Positions 1-9,603 of a stretch of 64,000 bases of DNA are shown here, one piece after another. Source of the DNA: an uncultured Flavobacteriales bacterium (lineage in GTDB: Bacteria > Bacteroidota > Bacteroidia > Flavobacteriales > Crocinitomicaceae); contig CAMLRS010000001.1 of NCBI GenBank assembly GCA_946482515.1, positions 496,001 through 560,000 on the forward strand, in the 5' to 3' direction. The position numbers and the translations under genes are program-made. The notes under the pieces are model-generated. The model saw only the letters and a list, made by a program, of their open reading frames with translations. It did not search any database and was not told the DNA's origin. The first letter of the stretch is position 1, and every line of letters begins with the position of its first letter.

Positions 1-1
1 T

Positions 2-2356
2 GTGAGCTATCGTCGTTTGAATGAATTAGCAGACGGTTTTGCCGCCTTCCTGGGAGATCAGTACGCGCTGTCGCCGGATAGCCTGGTCGGAATAAAGCTG
101 CAACGCTCCGAATGGGTGATTGTTTCCATGCTAGCCGTATTGAAAGCAGGCGCTGCTTACGCACCGATCGATCCATCCTATCCTGCTGAAAGAATTCGTT
201 TCATAGAGCAGGACAGCGCTTGTGTTACCGTGATCGACCAGCAAACAGTGAACTTGTTCCTGAAGAGCATCGACCGTTTCTCCGGCAGAACATCTGCTGG
301 AAACACGGATCCGGGAAGCCTGGCTTATGTCATCTATACCTCTGGTTCGACCGGGACGCCGAAAGGGGTGATGATTGAACACGCATCGTTGGCCGACTAT
401 GCCCTGACTGCTGCAAAAGCATTTGAGCTGGGTGAGAAAGACAAGGTCTTACAGCAAGCTTCCATATCGTTCGATATTTCTGTGGAAGAAATTTACCCGG
501 CGCTGATTACCGGCGCATGTGTGTGCCTGAATGCGGGCAACAGCTCCGATGTTGAGCTGCTTGCAGATTTCATCGCTTCACAGAAAGTGACTGTCGTGAG
601 CTTAACCCCACTGCAAATCCAGGAACTGAATAATTATCCGGAAAAGATGAAATCGGTTCGCTTAATAATCAGCGGCGGTGATATCCTGAAACCGAATTAC
701 GTAGCACATTTGCCGGAACAGGTGATTTTATTCAACACCTATGGTCCGACGGAATCGACGGTCTGTGCAACATATCACCAGGTTCTCCATAAAGAAGACG
801 TTCAGGTAATCGGAACACCTATTGATGGCAGGACCGTGTACCTGTTGAACGAATCCTTGTCGCTCGTAGCACCGGGAGTCATCGGAGAACTGGCCATTGG
901 CGGCAGAGGGCTTGCCAGGGGTTATTTGAATCGCCCTGATCTGACCGAAAAACAGTTCATCCAAAACCCTTTTGGCAGCGGCAAACTGTACCGCAGCGGC
1001 GACCTTGCCCGATGGAATGAAAAAGGGCAACTGGAATTCATTGGCCGAACGGATGATCAGGTGAAAATCCGGGGGTTCAGGATAGAAACCGGTGAGATCG
1101 AACAAACCCTGTCGACCATGGAAGGAATCCGGGAAGCACTTGTCATGGCCGAAACGGGTACCGATGGAACGGACGAATTGGTCGCCTACATTGTCACAAA
1201 TGGAAACCTGACGATGAAAGACATCCGTGCGTTCCTTCAGACGAAATTGCCGTTCTACATGGTACCTGTACACTACGTGGAAATCGAACGGATTCCTTAC
1301 GGCCCGAATGGTAAAGCAGATAAAAAAGCGCTGAAGCAAACGATCGGTGTCAAACTGACCGCAGCTGTCGAATATGTTGCTCCACGGACCGAAATAGAGC
1401 AGGAACTGACCCTCGCCTGGAGCAATGCCCTGGAGCTTTCGCCGGAACAGGTGGGTATAGACGATCATTTCTTCGAGCTGGGAGGGAATTCCATCAAAGC
1501 TGTCAAAGCAACCCGATTGAAATCCCACAGCCTGAGTGTTTCGAAACTGTATCAGTATCCGACCATCCGCGAGCTGGCACAATCGATGGAAGATGCTTCT
1601 GCAAAATTGGTACACCTGTATAAATTCTGCGAAGAAGGAAGGACCAACGTGTTGCTTGTTCCTTATGCCGGCGCTACGGAAGTGGCCTATTATGCATTAG
1701 CCGAAGAGCTGTACACCAGCTATAATGTGTACCTGGTTACGTTCCCTTGGCACAGCCTGACAGGAAACAGCGGTTTCAAATCAGCTGAATGGTTGAGAGC
1801 GCAGATCCTCTCTGAAATCGGGGCGGAAATCAAGGGAGAAATAATGGTGATGGGCGCAAGTGCCGGAACCGGAATGGCGTTAGCACTGGCAACGGCTCTG
1901 GATCAGAAAGGACAGTTATTGGGCTTGATCCAATGCGTCGCAACCTTTGATCCGGCGATGCTGGACCCTAAAAATGCTGACCCATGGCAACCGTATTCCG
2001 ATAGGGAGATCATTCGGGAATTGGAACTGACCGCAGAGCTGGACGAGGAATTAACCCACCTTTTGGCGGAGAATGTGCGAAAAGACGCCCGCATTGCCTG
2101 GCAGGCATTTAAACTGGTAAGTCAGGAAAGCCGCGGAGTAGCAAATTATCCATTGGTGACTATTCTCGGAGAGAATGATCGTAATACAGTACGTTCTTCT
2201 TCTGCCGGCTGGGATGCATTCTCCAGTGACGTCAGTATGAAAACGATACCGAATGCCGGCCACTATCTGGTGCGCGACAATGTACAGCAGCTAAAACAAG
2301 AAATGGACCTGGCCGTGATAAACGCCAGCAGTAAACGAATAAAACAACAGAAATAA
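2..2356 (+). CDS. NRPS termination module A-PCP-TE (5' truncated)
   Basis: This is the C-terminal part of a non-ribosomal peptide synthetase. The reading frame is open to the window edge and begins at adenylation core A1 (SYRRLNELA), so the real start and any upstream C domain lie outside. The adenylation domain shows core A3 (YTSGSTGTPKG, about residue 112), A5 (NTYGPTE), A7 (YRSGDLARW), A8 and A10 (NGKADKKAL). The carrier domain has FFELGGNSIK near residue 490. A thioesterase domain follows (about 550-775) with nucleophile motif GASAG (S620) and a late AGH histidine, so this protein should release the finished chain by hydrolysis or cyclisation. The pocket code reads D-I-E-S-I-G-T-V-C. The acidic E at the third position and the similarity to the bacitracin Lys code as I remember it suggest a basic residue such as Lys. 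A type II thioesterase gene follows after 10 bp. Confidence 0.93.
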   Translation: MSYRRLNELADGFAAFLGDQYALSPDSLVGIKLQRSEWVIVSMLAVLKAGAAYAPIDPSYPAERIRFIEQDSACVTVIDQQTVNLFLKSIDRFSGRTSAGNTDPGSLAYVIYTSGSTGTPKGVMIEHASLADYALTAAKAFELGEKDKVLQQASISFDISVEEIYPALITGACVCLNAGNSSDVELLADFIASQKVTVVSLTPLQIQELNNYPEKMKSVRLIISGGDILKPNYVAHLPEQVILFNTYGPTESTVCATYHQVLHKEDVQVIGTPIDGRTVYLLNESLSLVAPGVIGELAIGGRGLARGYLNRPDLTEKQFIQNPFGSGKLYRSGDLARWNEKGQLEFIGRTDDQVKIRGFRIETGEIEQTLSTMEGIREALVMAETGTDGTDELVAYIVTNGNLTMKDIRAFLQTKLPFYMVPVHYVEIERIPYGPNGKADKKALKQTIGVKLTAAVEYVAPRTEIEQELTLAWSNALELSPEQVGIDDHFFELGGNSIKAVKATRLKSHSLSVSKLYQYPTIRELAQSMEDASAKLVHLYKFCEEGRTNVLLVPYAGATEVAYYALAEELYTSYNVYLVTFPWHSLTGNSGFKSAEWLRAQILSEIGAEIKGEIMVMGASAGTGMALALATALDQKGQLLGLIQCVATFDPAMLDPKNADPWQPYSDREIIRELELTAELDEELTHLLAENVRKDARIAWQAFKLVSQESRGVANYPLVTILGENDRNTVRSSSAGWDAFSSDVSMKTIPNAGHYLVRDNVQQLKQEMDLAVINASSKRIKQQK

Positions 2357-2366
2357 GTAACCTATC

Positions 2367-3110
2367 ATGAGTAAAATCAAACTGTTTTGTCTTCCGTATG
2401 CAGGTGGTTCGGCCGCCATCTATAAAAAGTGGGAAGAGCTGCTGTTACCGGATATCGAGCTTGTTGCAATAGAGCTGGCAGGACGTGGCAGAAGATCAAA
2501 CGAAGGTTTGTATGCGGATGTTCCGGCCGCCGTTGAAGATATATACGGCATTCTGCTGCCGCACCTGAGAGAAGGTCTTCCTTATGCCCTTTTCGGACAT
2601 AGCATGGGTGCCATGTTAGCTTACGAAGTGTCCCAAAAAATCCAGGCCAACGGTTATCCGGGTCCGACACATCTGTTTTTCAGCGGCAGGGGCGCCCCGC
2701 ATATCCGGTCGAAAAAGGAAAAGATGTACTACCTCATGCCCGATGAAGAATTCAAAAAAGAAATCCTCAACCTGGGTGGAACACCTCGCGAGTTTTTCGA
2801 CTATCCGGAATTGGTGGATTACATGATGCCCATCCTCAAAAACGATTTCAAAATGTCCGAAACAGCTCCCTTAAATGAGCAGATTGCACCACTGAAATGT
2901 CCGTTTACCGTATTTATTGGCAAAGAAGAAGACCAGATAACCCCGGAAAGCGCTACCGGATGGTTCCTGCATACCTCCGAGATGTGTACATTGCATTACC
3001 TGAACGGAGGTCATTTCTTTATACACGATATGTATCCTAAAATGACTTCTATTATTCGTACGCAGTTGTCGCCTGCTTCTGACAGAATCAAGGTTTCGCG
3101 ATTAATCTGA
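2367..3110 (+). CDS. Type II (editing) thioesterase
   Basis: This 247-residue alpha/beta hydrolase belongs to the GrsT/SrfA-D type II thioesterase family. Such enzymes act in trans to hydrolyse misprimed or stalled acyl groups from carrier-domain phosphopantetheine arms. The family N-terminus LFCLPYAGGSA is present, the nucleophile elbow is GHSMG (S79), and the late GGHFF motif near residue 213 supplies the catalytic His. The length is normal for the family. The gene starts 10 bp after the TE-containing NRPS and ends 11 bp before the FAAL-NRPS gene, so it is co-transcribed with the assembly line. Confidence 0.93.
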   Translation: MSKIKLFCLPYAGGSAAIYKKWEELLLPDIELVAIELAGRGRRSNEGLYADVPAAVEDIYGILLPHLREGLPYALFGHSMGAMLAYEVSQKIQANGYPGPTHLFFSGRGAPHIRSKKEKMYYLMPDEEFKKEILNLGGTPREFFDYPELVDYMMPILKNDFKMSETAPLNEQIAPLKCPFTVFIGKEEDQITPESATGWFLHTSEMCTLHYLNGGHFFIHDMYPKMTSIIRTQLSPASDRIKVSRLI

Positions 3111-3121
3111 TCAGCAAACAC

Positions 3122-6100
3122 ATGGGAACGAACAGGGAACAACAATTCACTACGCTGACGGCCGCCATGGAGTTTGCCGCAGGGCATACTTCAAACGGAA
3201 TCTGTTTCATAGGCGAACGGGGCACGGACACATTTACCGCTTACAAAGACCTTTTAAGCGATGCCTTGAAAATAGCGGCCGGCTTACAGCATTCCGGCCT
3301 GAAAAAAGGGGACGAATTGATTTTTCAATTTCAGGACAATCAATCCTTTATCACCACCTTCTGGGCATGCCTGTTTGCCGGGATCATACCTGTTCCGCTT
3401 TCTTTAGGGGTTTCGGAAGAACAAAAGCAAAAAGTATCCCGCCTGTGGCATAAATTGAACAATCCGTTCCTGATTGCCGACGGCACCAGAACAGCTGAAA
3501 CACCTGAAATTGCGACCAGAACTTTACAGCTGGAGGCACTTTTGGCATTGGAAAACCCTGTTTTTCAGCCAGTAGAACTAACTGGCAGCGACATCGCATT
3601 TATACAGTTTTCTTCCGGTTCAACGGGTTCCCCAAAAGGTGTTACACTGACCCACGCGAATTTATTGGCCAATGTCGATGCAATCCACAAAGGGATCCAT
3701 TCTCCGGAAGAAGGCGATTCCTTTTTCAGCTGGATGCCCCTCACCCATGATATGGGATTGATCGGCTTCCACTTAACGCCCCTCTTCAAGGCCTGGACGC
3801 ATTACATCATGCCCACTTCCATGTTCATTCGGAATCCGATTTCATGGCTGCGCAAAATCGAACAATATGGCATAACGTTTACGTCTTCACCCAATTTCGG
3901 CTATCAATACGTCCTGAAGCATATTCAACGTGGCGGGCCAGAATCTCAGACCTACGATCTGTCTTCGCTGCGTATTATTGTGAACGGCGCCGAACCGATT
4001 TCAGCTGCTCTCTGCGATGAATTCACCCAGCAGATGGCGGTTTTCGGACTAAAAGAAAACGTCATCTTCCCGGTATACGGATTGGCGGAGGCCAGTTTGG
4101 CAGTTACCTTTTCAGATTGGCAAAAAACGGTGAGCTCCGTCAGGATTAAGCGGGACTCCCTGGGAATGGGCGATACGGTGCAATTGGTGGAAGCCGATGA
4201 AAATGGGGCCATCTTCGTAAACGTCGGATCAGCGATTTCACACTGTGAAATCAGGATCACCGGCGCAGACGGCAATCCATTGGAGGATCAGCAGATAGGA
4301 CGTATTGAAATCCGCGGGGCCAACGTTACCACCGGTTACTACAATGAACCCGAAATAAACCGCCAGATTATCAGTCCGAATGGCTGGCTGAATACCGGAG
4401 ACCTTGGATTCATCAGCGATGGCGATCTGTTTGTTACCGGCCGCATAAAAGACGTGTTGTTCGTCAACGGTCAGAACTTTTACGCACATGATCTCGAAAG
4501 GACCATCGAGCTGTTGGATGATATGGAACCGGGAAAAGTTGTCGTATGCGGTTACCACGATGCCGCTTTGCGACGCGATGCCATTGCTGTTTTTATCCTG
4601 TATAAGGGGCAGTTGTCTTCCTTTATTCCCATTGCAGCGGCCATTCGCAACATACTCGGTGAACACACCGGCCTGCTTCCCGATTACATTTTGCCAGTCA
4701 GGAAAATTCCTAAAACGACCAGCGGAAAAGTGCAGCGCTATGCCTTGAGCGCAGCTATGCTCGACGGCACGTTTGAAGCTGAAATCCGTGAACTGCAGCA
4801 ATTCGAAACGGAAAAAGCTACCGGTCTTTTCAGCGACTGGAATGAGCGAGACCGTGAGATAGGTCTGATCTGGCAACAAATACTCGGTCATTCGGATTTT
4901 GACCGCGATACCAACTTCTTTACAATTGGTGGAAACTCGCTGAAAGCCGGAGAAGCGTGTACCATGATCGCCGACCGTTTACAACTGCACCTGACACTGG
5001 CCGATTTTTTTAAATGCCGAACCATTGCAGAGATCGCTTCGATACTGTATGAAAGCAATTCCGTTGCGCAGCGTGAATTTGTATCCCAGGGTGAGATGGT
5101 TACTTCACCTTTAAGCAACGGACAACAAAACATCTATTATTTCGCACAGGCATTTCCTGAATCTTCGGCCTATACGATTCCGACCTTACTCCAGCTGGAA
5201 AGAACGGTTCAGCCGGAAAGGCTGGAAGCTGCGCTTCAGAAGCTGATCGACAGACATCGCATATTACGTACGCGTTTCATTGCCGGCGAAGAAGAACCTC
5301 TTCAGTTTACCGAGCAGCATCTTACCGGTAAACTCACCTTCATTTCTACCGGAGAAGAAGACCTGCAAGCAACGCTTAGAAAACAGGTTCGCCCCTTTGA
5401 TCTAACACAGCTCCCGCTTTTTGAATGCATTCTGGCGGAGCATCCGGCAAACAATAGTCAATACCTGCTGTTCAACATCCATCACATCATAGCCGACGGA
5501 ACCACCGTTGAGCTGTTGGTCAGCGAATTATTCGACCTGTACAATGAGCTTCAGCTCGAGCCGGTCAACTATCATTTCACGGATCTCATTCACTACGAAC
5601 GGCAGATAGCTGAGGATCATGTGCCGTTTTGGGCGGATTACCTGGCCGGAAGCCAGGTGCTGGAGCTTCCTGCCGACCATCATCGGCCACCCGTCTTCAG
5701 TCATGAAGGAACTAAGCTCAGGCTTGCTGTTCCTCCTGGAATCACCGAGCAGCTCACGGCATTTTGCAGCTTGCACAGCACCACACCCTTCCCGGTATTG
5801 CTGAGTTCCTACATCGTTCTTCTGAATGCTTTCAGCGGTCAGGACGATTTCACCGTAGGCGTTCCTTTGAACAGCAGAAACACCTTTAGTGCAAGGAACA
5901 TTGCCGGAATGTTTGTGAATAATCTCATCTTCAGGTGCCGCCCGGAAGCTCAGAAATCCTTCCTGGAATTGGTCAGAGACGTACAGAATGAATTCTTGCT
6001 GCTGTTCGACAAAGGTCATTACAACGCGACAGCATTGTCGGGTCAACTGGGCAAAGTCCGGGAGCTTTCACGGAACCCGCTTTTCGATGTCATGTTCGTC

Positions 6101-9100
6101 TATCAGAATTCGGCCGTTCAATCCGGAAAGGAGTCAACGAAGGACTATCATCTGGAAATGTTTGATGCCGGAACGGCAAAATACGATCTGACACTGGAAG
6201 TGGTGGAACGCAACGGCGCTTTCGATTTTTACCTGGAGTACAATTCCCATCTCTTTACGCCTCAGACAATCGCGAAGTTTTCCGGTTATTATGAAGCGTT
6301 GCTGGAGAGCGCTTTACAGGAACCGCATAGTTTGATCAACAGCCTGAACAAACCTTCTTACCAGGATGCACTGATGGAAGGGGATGCTTCCTCCCTTCCT
6401 TTTGAAAATCTCTGCCAGGCCCTTCTGCACTCAGCGGAGAAGATGCCTGACAGAACCGCCATCAGCACTACCGGAGGTAGCATTTCCTATGCCTCACTCG
6501 TTCAGCGATCCAAGCATCTGGCCGCTTGTCTGGTTGAAAACGGAATTACGGAAGGAGACCGCATAATGCTCTTAATGGACAAAACGCCTGAATTTGTGAC
6601 GGCCGTTATTGCGGTACTTTTAGTCGGAGGATGTTTTGTACCCGTAGATCCTGAATTGCCGGAAAACCGCATCCGGTTGATCTATGAAGACAGCGGTTCC
6701 CGAATGGTCATCGCATCGCGTTCATCAGATGCTGCATTCAACATACCTGTCTGCACAATCGATGAACTGGAAAAGTCGGCAGGAATAGCCGTTTTACCTG
6801 CCACGCTGCCTTCAACGTCACTGGCCTATATGATCTATACATCCGGAACGACTGGCAGACCAAAGGGCGTTATGATTGAACACGGAGCAGCACTGAACTA
6901 TTGTCTGTGGGCGGCAAAAACGTACTTCACGAAACCGGTTCATACAATTCCGCTTTACACCTCTGTTTCTTTTGATCTAACTATCACCAGTCTCCTGCCA
7001 CCTTTGTTGTCGGGTAATACCATTGCCACTTACGATAGCCGGGAACAATTATCCGTGTTCAGTCAATTGCTGAAAGACGAGCAAGTAAACGTTATCAAAG
7101 CAACGCCGTCGCACCTCAAATTATTCCTGGAGATAACGGAGTCGAACTACCTGCCGGCGGCGAAAACATTTATTGTCGGAGGAGAAGATTTACCGTCGGA
7201 CCTGGCAGCCCGTATTGTACAGCTATTTGGCCCCGATACCGTCATTTACAATGAATATGGCCCTACCGAAGCAACGGTTGGCTGCATGATCCGAAAGTAT
7301 TCACCGGAGAAAGACCTGGACAGAAGTGTTCCGATTGGAAAACCGATCTGTAATACCAGCCTTCTGGTCCTGGACAAACACCTTGTTCCGGTGCCAGACG
7401 GTGCCATTGGAGAATTACTGATCGGTGGATCAGGACTGGCAAAAGGCTACAGAAATAATCAGCAGCTAACAGAAGAGCGGTTTATTACCATTCCGGAGTT
7501 GAACAACGGACGTTTTTACCATTCGGGTGACCTGGTAAAGCGCAATCGCAACGGGGAACTGGTGTACCTGGGAAGATCCGATGAACAGGTTAAAATCAAT
7601 GGTTTCAGGATTGAGCTGGCGGAAATCGAACAATGCATAAAAAAAATTCCCGAAATAGAAGAAGCAATCGTGTGTCTCAAACAAGAGGGTGCGCAGGATC
7701 CCATCATGTGTACGTATTATGTTACGACCAGTGAAGTCGGCTTTTTCCATGAACGGAATATCAAAGAGCACTTACAGAAAATATTGCCTGCCTACATGAT
7801 CCCGGCCTGCTATGTTGCTATTCCTCAGATTCCGCTGACTGTAAATGGGAAAGTAGCCCTGAATCAGCTGCCGGATCCGTTCAAGGTTACTTCGGAGCGG
7901 ACAACCAGGGAGCCGAACGAACAGGAGAAAGAGGTCATTGCAGTTTGGAAATCCGTTTTTAAAACAGAACGGGAGATTTCGGTAGAAGATCATTTCTTTC
8001 GCCTGGGAGGCGATTCGATAAAAGCTATTCAGGTTGTATCGGCATTACACAGTAAGGGCTTCAAAACGAGGGTGAACGATGTGATGCAGTTTCCTGAAAT
8101 TGAATCGTTTGCTGGCAAGATAGAGCGGACCGAAACCCTTTCCCATCAGGGGCCATTAACCGGGGATGCAGGCATCACCCCCATCTTTCAATGGTTTATG
8201 GACCTGAAGCTGGATCGACCTCAGTACTACAACCAATCAGTAGTGCTGAAGCTGGAAAAAGCCGTGGCTGTTCACGACCTGGAACAGGCATTTAACCGGT
8301 TGATCCAGCACCACGATGCGCTGCGTCTGAATGTGGATCCCACAACCGGAAGACTGTTTTTTAATCCGGCTCATTTGCAAGCTTCCTTTTCACTGGAAAC
8401 ACCTGCATTTTCGACAGATGCAGCTGAAGAAGACGTCATTCCGGCGGTTGGCGTGAAGCTCAAAGAAACGATGGATTTGCAGCAAGGGCTACTGATCAAA
8501 GGGGCGCTTATATCCTTCGGAGAAACCCGGCGTTACCTGCTGATCACCTGTCATCACGTGCTCATCGATGGTGTTTCCTGGAGAATCCTGTTAGAAGACC
8601 TGTACACCTTATTGAGTCATTCTGCCGCCCGGCTTCCGGCAAAAACAGCTTCCGTAAAAGACTGGTCAGACTATGTGTGTTCGGAACCGATCATCCATTC
8701 CATGAAAAAGAACTGGACAGATCAGGCTATGGATTCTTTGGTAGCCGCGCAGGAACCGATGCAGAAAAAAAACAGGGCTGACTATCAATTTTCGTATCCC
8801 GAAGAACCCATGCAGGAGCTGTTCAATACGGCCATGCAATTGTACAAGGCAAATCCGGAAATCGTATTGCTGACGATCATGCTGCGGGCGTTATCCGGCC
8901 TAGATGGTTACAGAAAACGGCTGGTGGAGCTGGAGCGTCATGGCAGGTCTGTTGAAGCCATCAATATCTCCAGAACAGTAGGATGGTTCACAACCGTGTG
9001 CCCGGTAATCACAGATCTGACCGAGACACAGCCTGCGGATGAGCAATTGCTCTACGTGAAAGAGCTGGTGAATACGATCCCCGATAACGGAATGGGATTT

Positions 9101-9493
9101 GGCATTCTCCGAATGAATGAAGGCAAAGAGCTTGCGCTGTTTCCCGAGCTGCGGCTGAACTACCTGGGACAATTCAACCACGAGCTGGACAACGACGTGT
9201 TTTCCTTTTCGGAGCAAAATTCGGGAGCTGACAACGCGCCCGAAAACCGTCCGACAGCGAAATTGGAAATCAATTGCATGCTGCTGGCGGGCGAATTCCG
9301 TGTGCAGGTTGTTTCAGCCGAATCCTCTTTTAGCCGTGATCGTATCTTTCTGCTGGAAAAAAGTATAGGTCGACAAACGGAGCAATTAGTTGCTGCACTT
9401 CAGAAAGATGGAAATGCGGGAAGATTTACCCCTTCCGATTTTAAATTATCGGACCTTGCACAGGATGAATTGGATCAGTTATTTATTGAATAA
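3122..9493 (+). CDS. Starter NRPS: FAAL-PCP-C-A(Asn)-PCP-E
   Basis: This 2123-residue synthetase probably starts the assembly line. Residues 1-570 are a fatty acyl-AMP ligase-like domain (FSSGSTGSPKGVTLTH, WMPLTHDMGLIG, NGAEP, YGLAEASL) that would activate a fatty acid and load it on the first carrier domain (FFTIGGNSLK, about 597). Next come a condensation domain (HHIIADG, about 787), an adenylation domain (YTSGTTGRPKG, about 1236), a second PCP (FFRLGGDSIK, about 1624) and an epimerization domain (HHVLIDGVSW about 1811, SRTVGWFT, LRLNYLGQF). The A-domain code D-L-T-K-I-G-E-V-G is one step from the Asn consensus DLTKLGEVGK. The predicted product is N-acyl-D-Asn, the cap used in prodrug-type NRPS pathways, which fits the D-Asn-peptidase-like gene at 53522. 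The C-terminus (FKLSDLAQDELDQLF) resembles a donor communication helix of E-terminated synthetases. No extender unit is inferred for the first PCP beyond the acyl starter. Confidence 0.92.
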   Translation: MGTNREQQFTTLTAAMEFAAGHTSNGICFIGERGTDTFTAYKDLLSDALKIAAGLQHSGLKKGDELIFQFQDNQSFITTFWACLFAGIIPVPLSLGVSEEQKQKVSRLWHKLNNPFLIADGTRTAETPEIATRTLQLEALLALENPVFQPVELTGSDIAFIQFSSGSTGSPKGVTLTHANLLANVDAIHKGIHSPEEGDSFFSWMPLTHDMGLIGFHLTPLFKAWTHYIMPTSMFIRNPISWLRKIEQYGITFTSSPNFGYQYVLKHIQRGGPESQTYDLSSLRIIVNGAEPISAALCDEFTQQMAVFGLKENVIFPVYGLAEASLAVTFSDWQKTVSSVRIKRDSLGMGDTVQLVEADENGAIFVNVGSAISHCEIRITGADGNPLEDQQIGRIEIRGANVTTGYYNEPEINRQIISPNGWLNTGDLGFISDGDLFVTGRIKDVLFVNGQNFYAHDLERTIELLDDMEPGKVVVCGYHDAALRRDAIAVFILYKGQLSSFIPIAAAIRNILGEHTGLLPDYILPVRKIPKTTSGKVQRYALSAAMLDGTFEAEIRELQQFETEKATGLFSDWNERDREIGLIWQQILGHSDFDRDTNFFTIGGNSLKAGEACTMIADRLQLHLTLADFFKCRTIAEIASILYESNSVAQREFVSQGEMVTSPLSNGQQNIYYFAQAFPESSAYTIPTLLQLERTVQPERLEAALQKLIDRHRILRTRFIAGEEEPLQFTEQHLTGKLTFISTGEEDLQATLRKQVRPFDLTQLPLFECILAEHPANNSQYLLFNIHHIIADGTTVELLVSELFDLYNELQLEPVNYHFTDLIHYERQIAEDHVPFWADYLAGSQVLELPADHHRPPVFSHEGTKLRLAVPPGITEQLTAFCSLHSTTPFPVLLSSYIVLLNAFSGQDDFTVGVPLNSRNTFSARNIAGMFVNNLIFRCRPEAQKSFLELVRDVQNEFLLLFDKGHYNATALSGQLGKVRELSRNPLFDVMFVYQNSAVQSGKESTKDYHLEMFDAGTAKYDLTLEVVERNGAFDFYLEYNSHLFTPQTIAKFSGYYEALLESALQEPHSLINSLNKPSYQDALMEGDASSLPFENLCQALLHSAEKMPDRTAISTTGGSISYASLVQRSKHLAACLVENGITEGDRIMLLMDKTPEFVTAVIAVLLVGGCFVPVDPELPENRIRLIYEDSGSRMVIASRSSDAAFNIPVCTIDELEKSAGIAVLPATLPSTSLAYMIYTSGTTGRPKGVMIEHGAALNYCLWAAKTYFTKPVHTIPLYTSVSFDLTITSLLPPLLSGNTIATYDSREQLSVFSQLLKDEQVNVIKATPSHLKLFLEITESNYLPAAKTFIVGGEDLPSDLAARIVQLFGPDTVIYNEYGPTEATVGCMIRKYSPEKDLDRSVPIGKPICNTSLLVLDKHLVPVPDGAIGELLIGGSGLAKGYRNNQQLTEERFITIPELNNGRFYHSGDLVKRNRNGELVYLGRSDEQVKINGFRIELAEIEQCIKKIPEIEEAIVCLKQEGAQDPIMCTYYVTTSEVGFFHERNIKEHLQKILPAYMIPACYVAIPQIPLTVNGKVALNQLPDPFKVTSERTTREPNEQEKEVIAVWKSVFKTEREISVEDHFFRLGGDSIKAIQVVSALHSKGFKTRVNDVMQFPEIESFAGKIERTETLSHQGPLTGDAGITPIFQWFMDLKLDRPQYYNQSVVLKLEKAVAVHDLEQAFNRLIQHHDALRLNVDPTTGRLFFNPAHLQASFSLETPAFSTDAAEEDVIPAVGVKLKETMDLQQGLLIKGALISFGETRRYLLITCHHVLIDGVSWRILLEDLYTLLSHSAARLPAKTASVKDWSDYVCSEPIIHSMKKNWTDQAMDSLVAAQEPMQKKNRADYQFSYPEEPMQELFNTAMQLYKANPEIVLLTIMLRALSGLDGYRKRLVELERHGRSVEAINISRTVGWFTTVCPVITDLTETQPADEQLLYVKELVNTIPDNGMGFGILRMNEGKELALFPELRLNYLGQFNHELDNDVFSFSEQNSGADNAPENRPTAKLEINCMLLAGEFRVQVVSAESSFSRDRIFLLEKSIGRQTEQLVAALQKDGNAGRFTPSDFKLSDLAQDELDQLFIE

Positions 9494-9603
9494 AAATGAG
9501 CTATTTATTGTTTTAAAAAAGGACTTTGCAATGCTGCGTTATCTAATATTTAGTTAAGTTTGCGTAGCATACTATTTGCACTAAGTCCATAACCTTCTAA
9601 CTA
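9494..9603 (+). promoter_or_regulatory. Intergenic gap with large imperfect inverted repeat and candidate -7 box
   Basis: This is the longest gap inside the biosynthetic gene run (110 bp). It holds an imperfect inverted repeat: GGACTT at 9521-9526 pairs with AAGTCC at 9583-9588, TGCAA at 9527-9531 with TTGCA at 9576-9580, and TGCTGCG at 9532-9538 with the GCGTAGCA region at 9562-9569. The two arms are separated by small gaps. TAAGTTTG at 9555-9562 matches the Bacteroidota -7 consensus TAnnTTTG. The nearest TTTG upstream (9525-9528) is 26 bp away, longer than the usual -33/-7 spacing, so the promoter call is weak. The gap could be an internal promoter or a transcript hairpin separating the starter genes from the extender-unit cassette. 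Confidence 0.35.
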
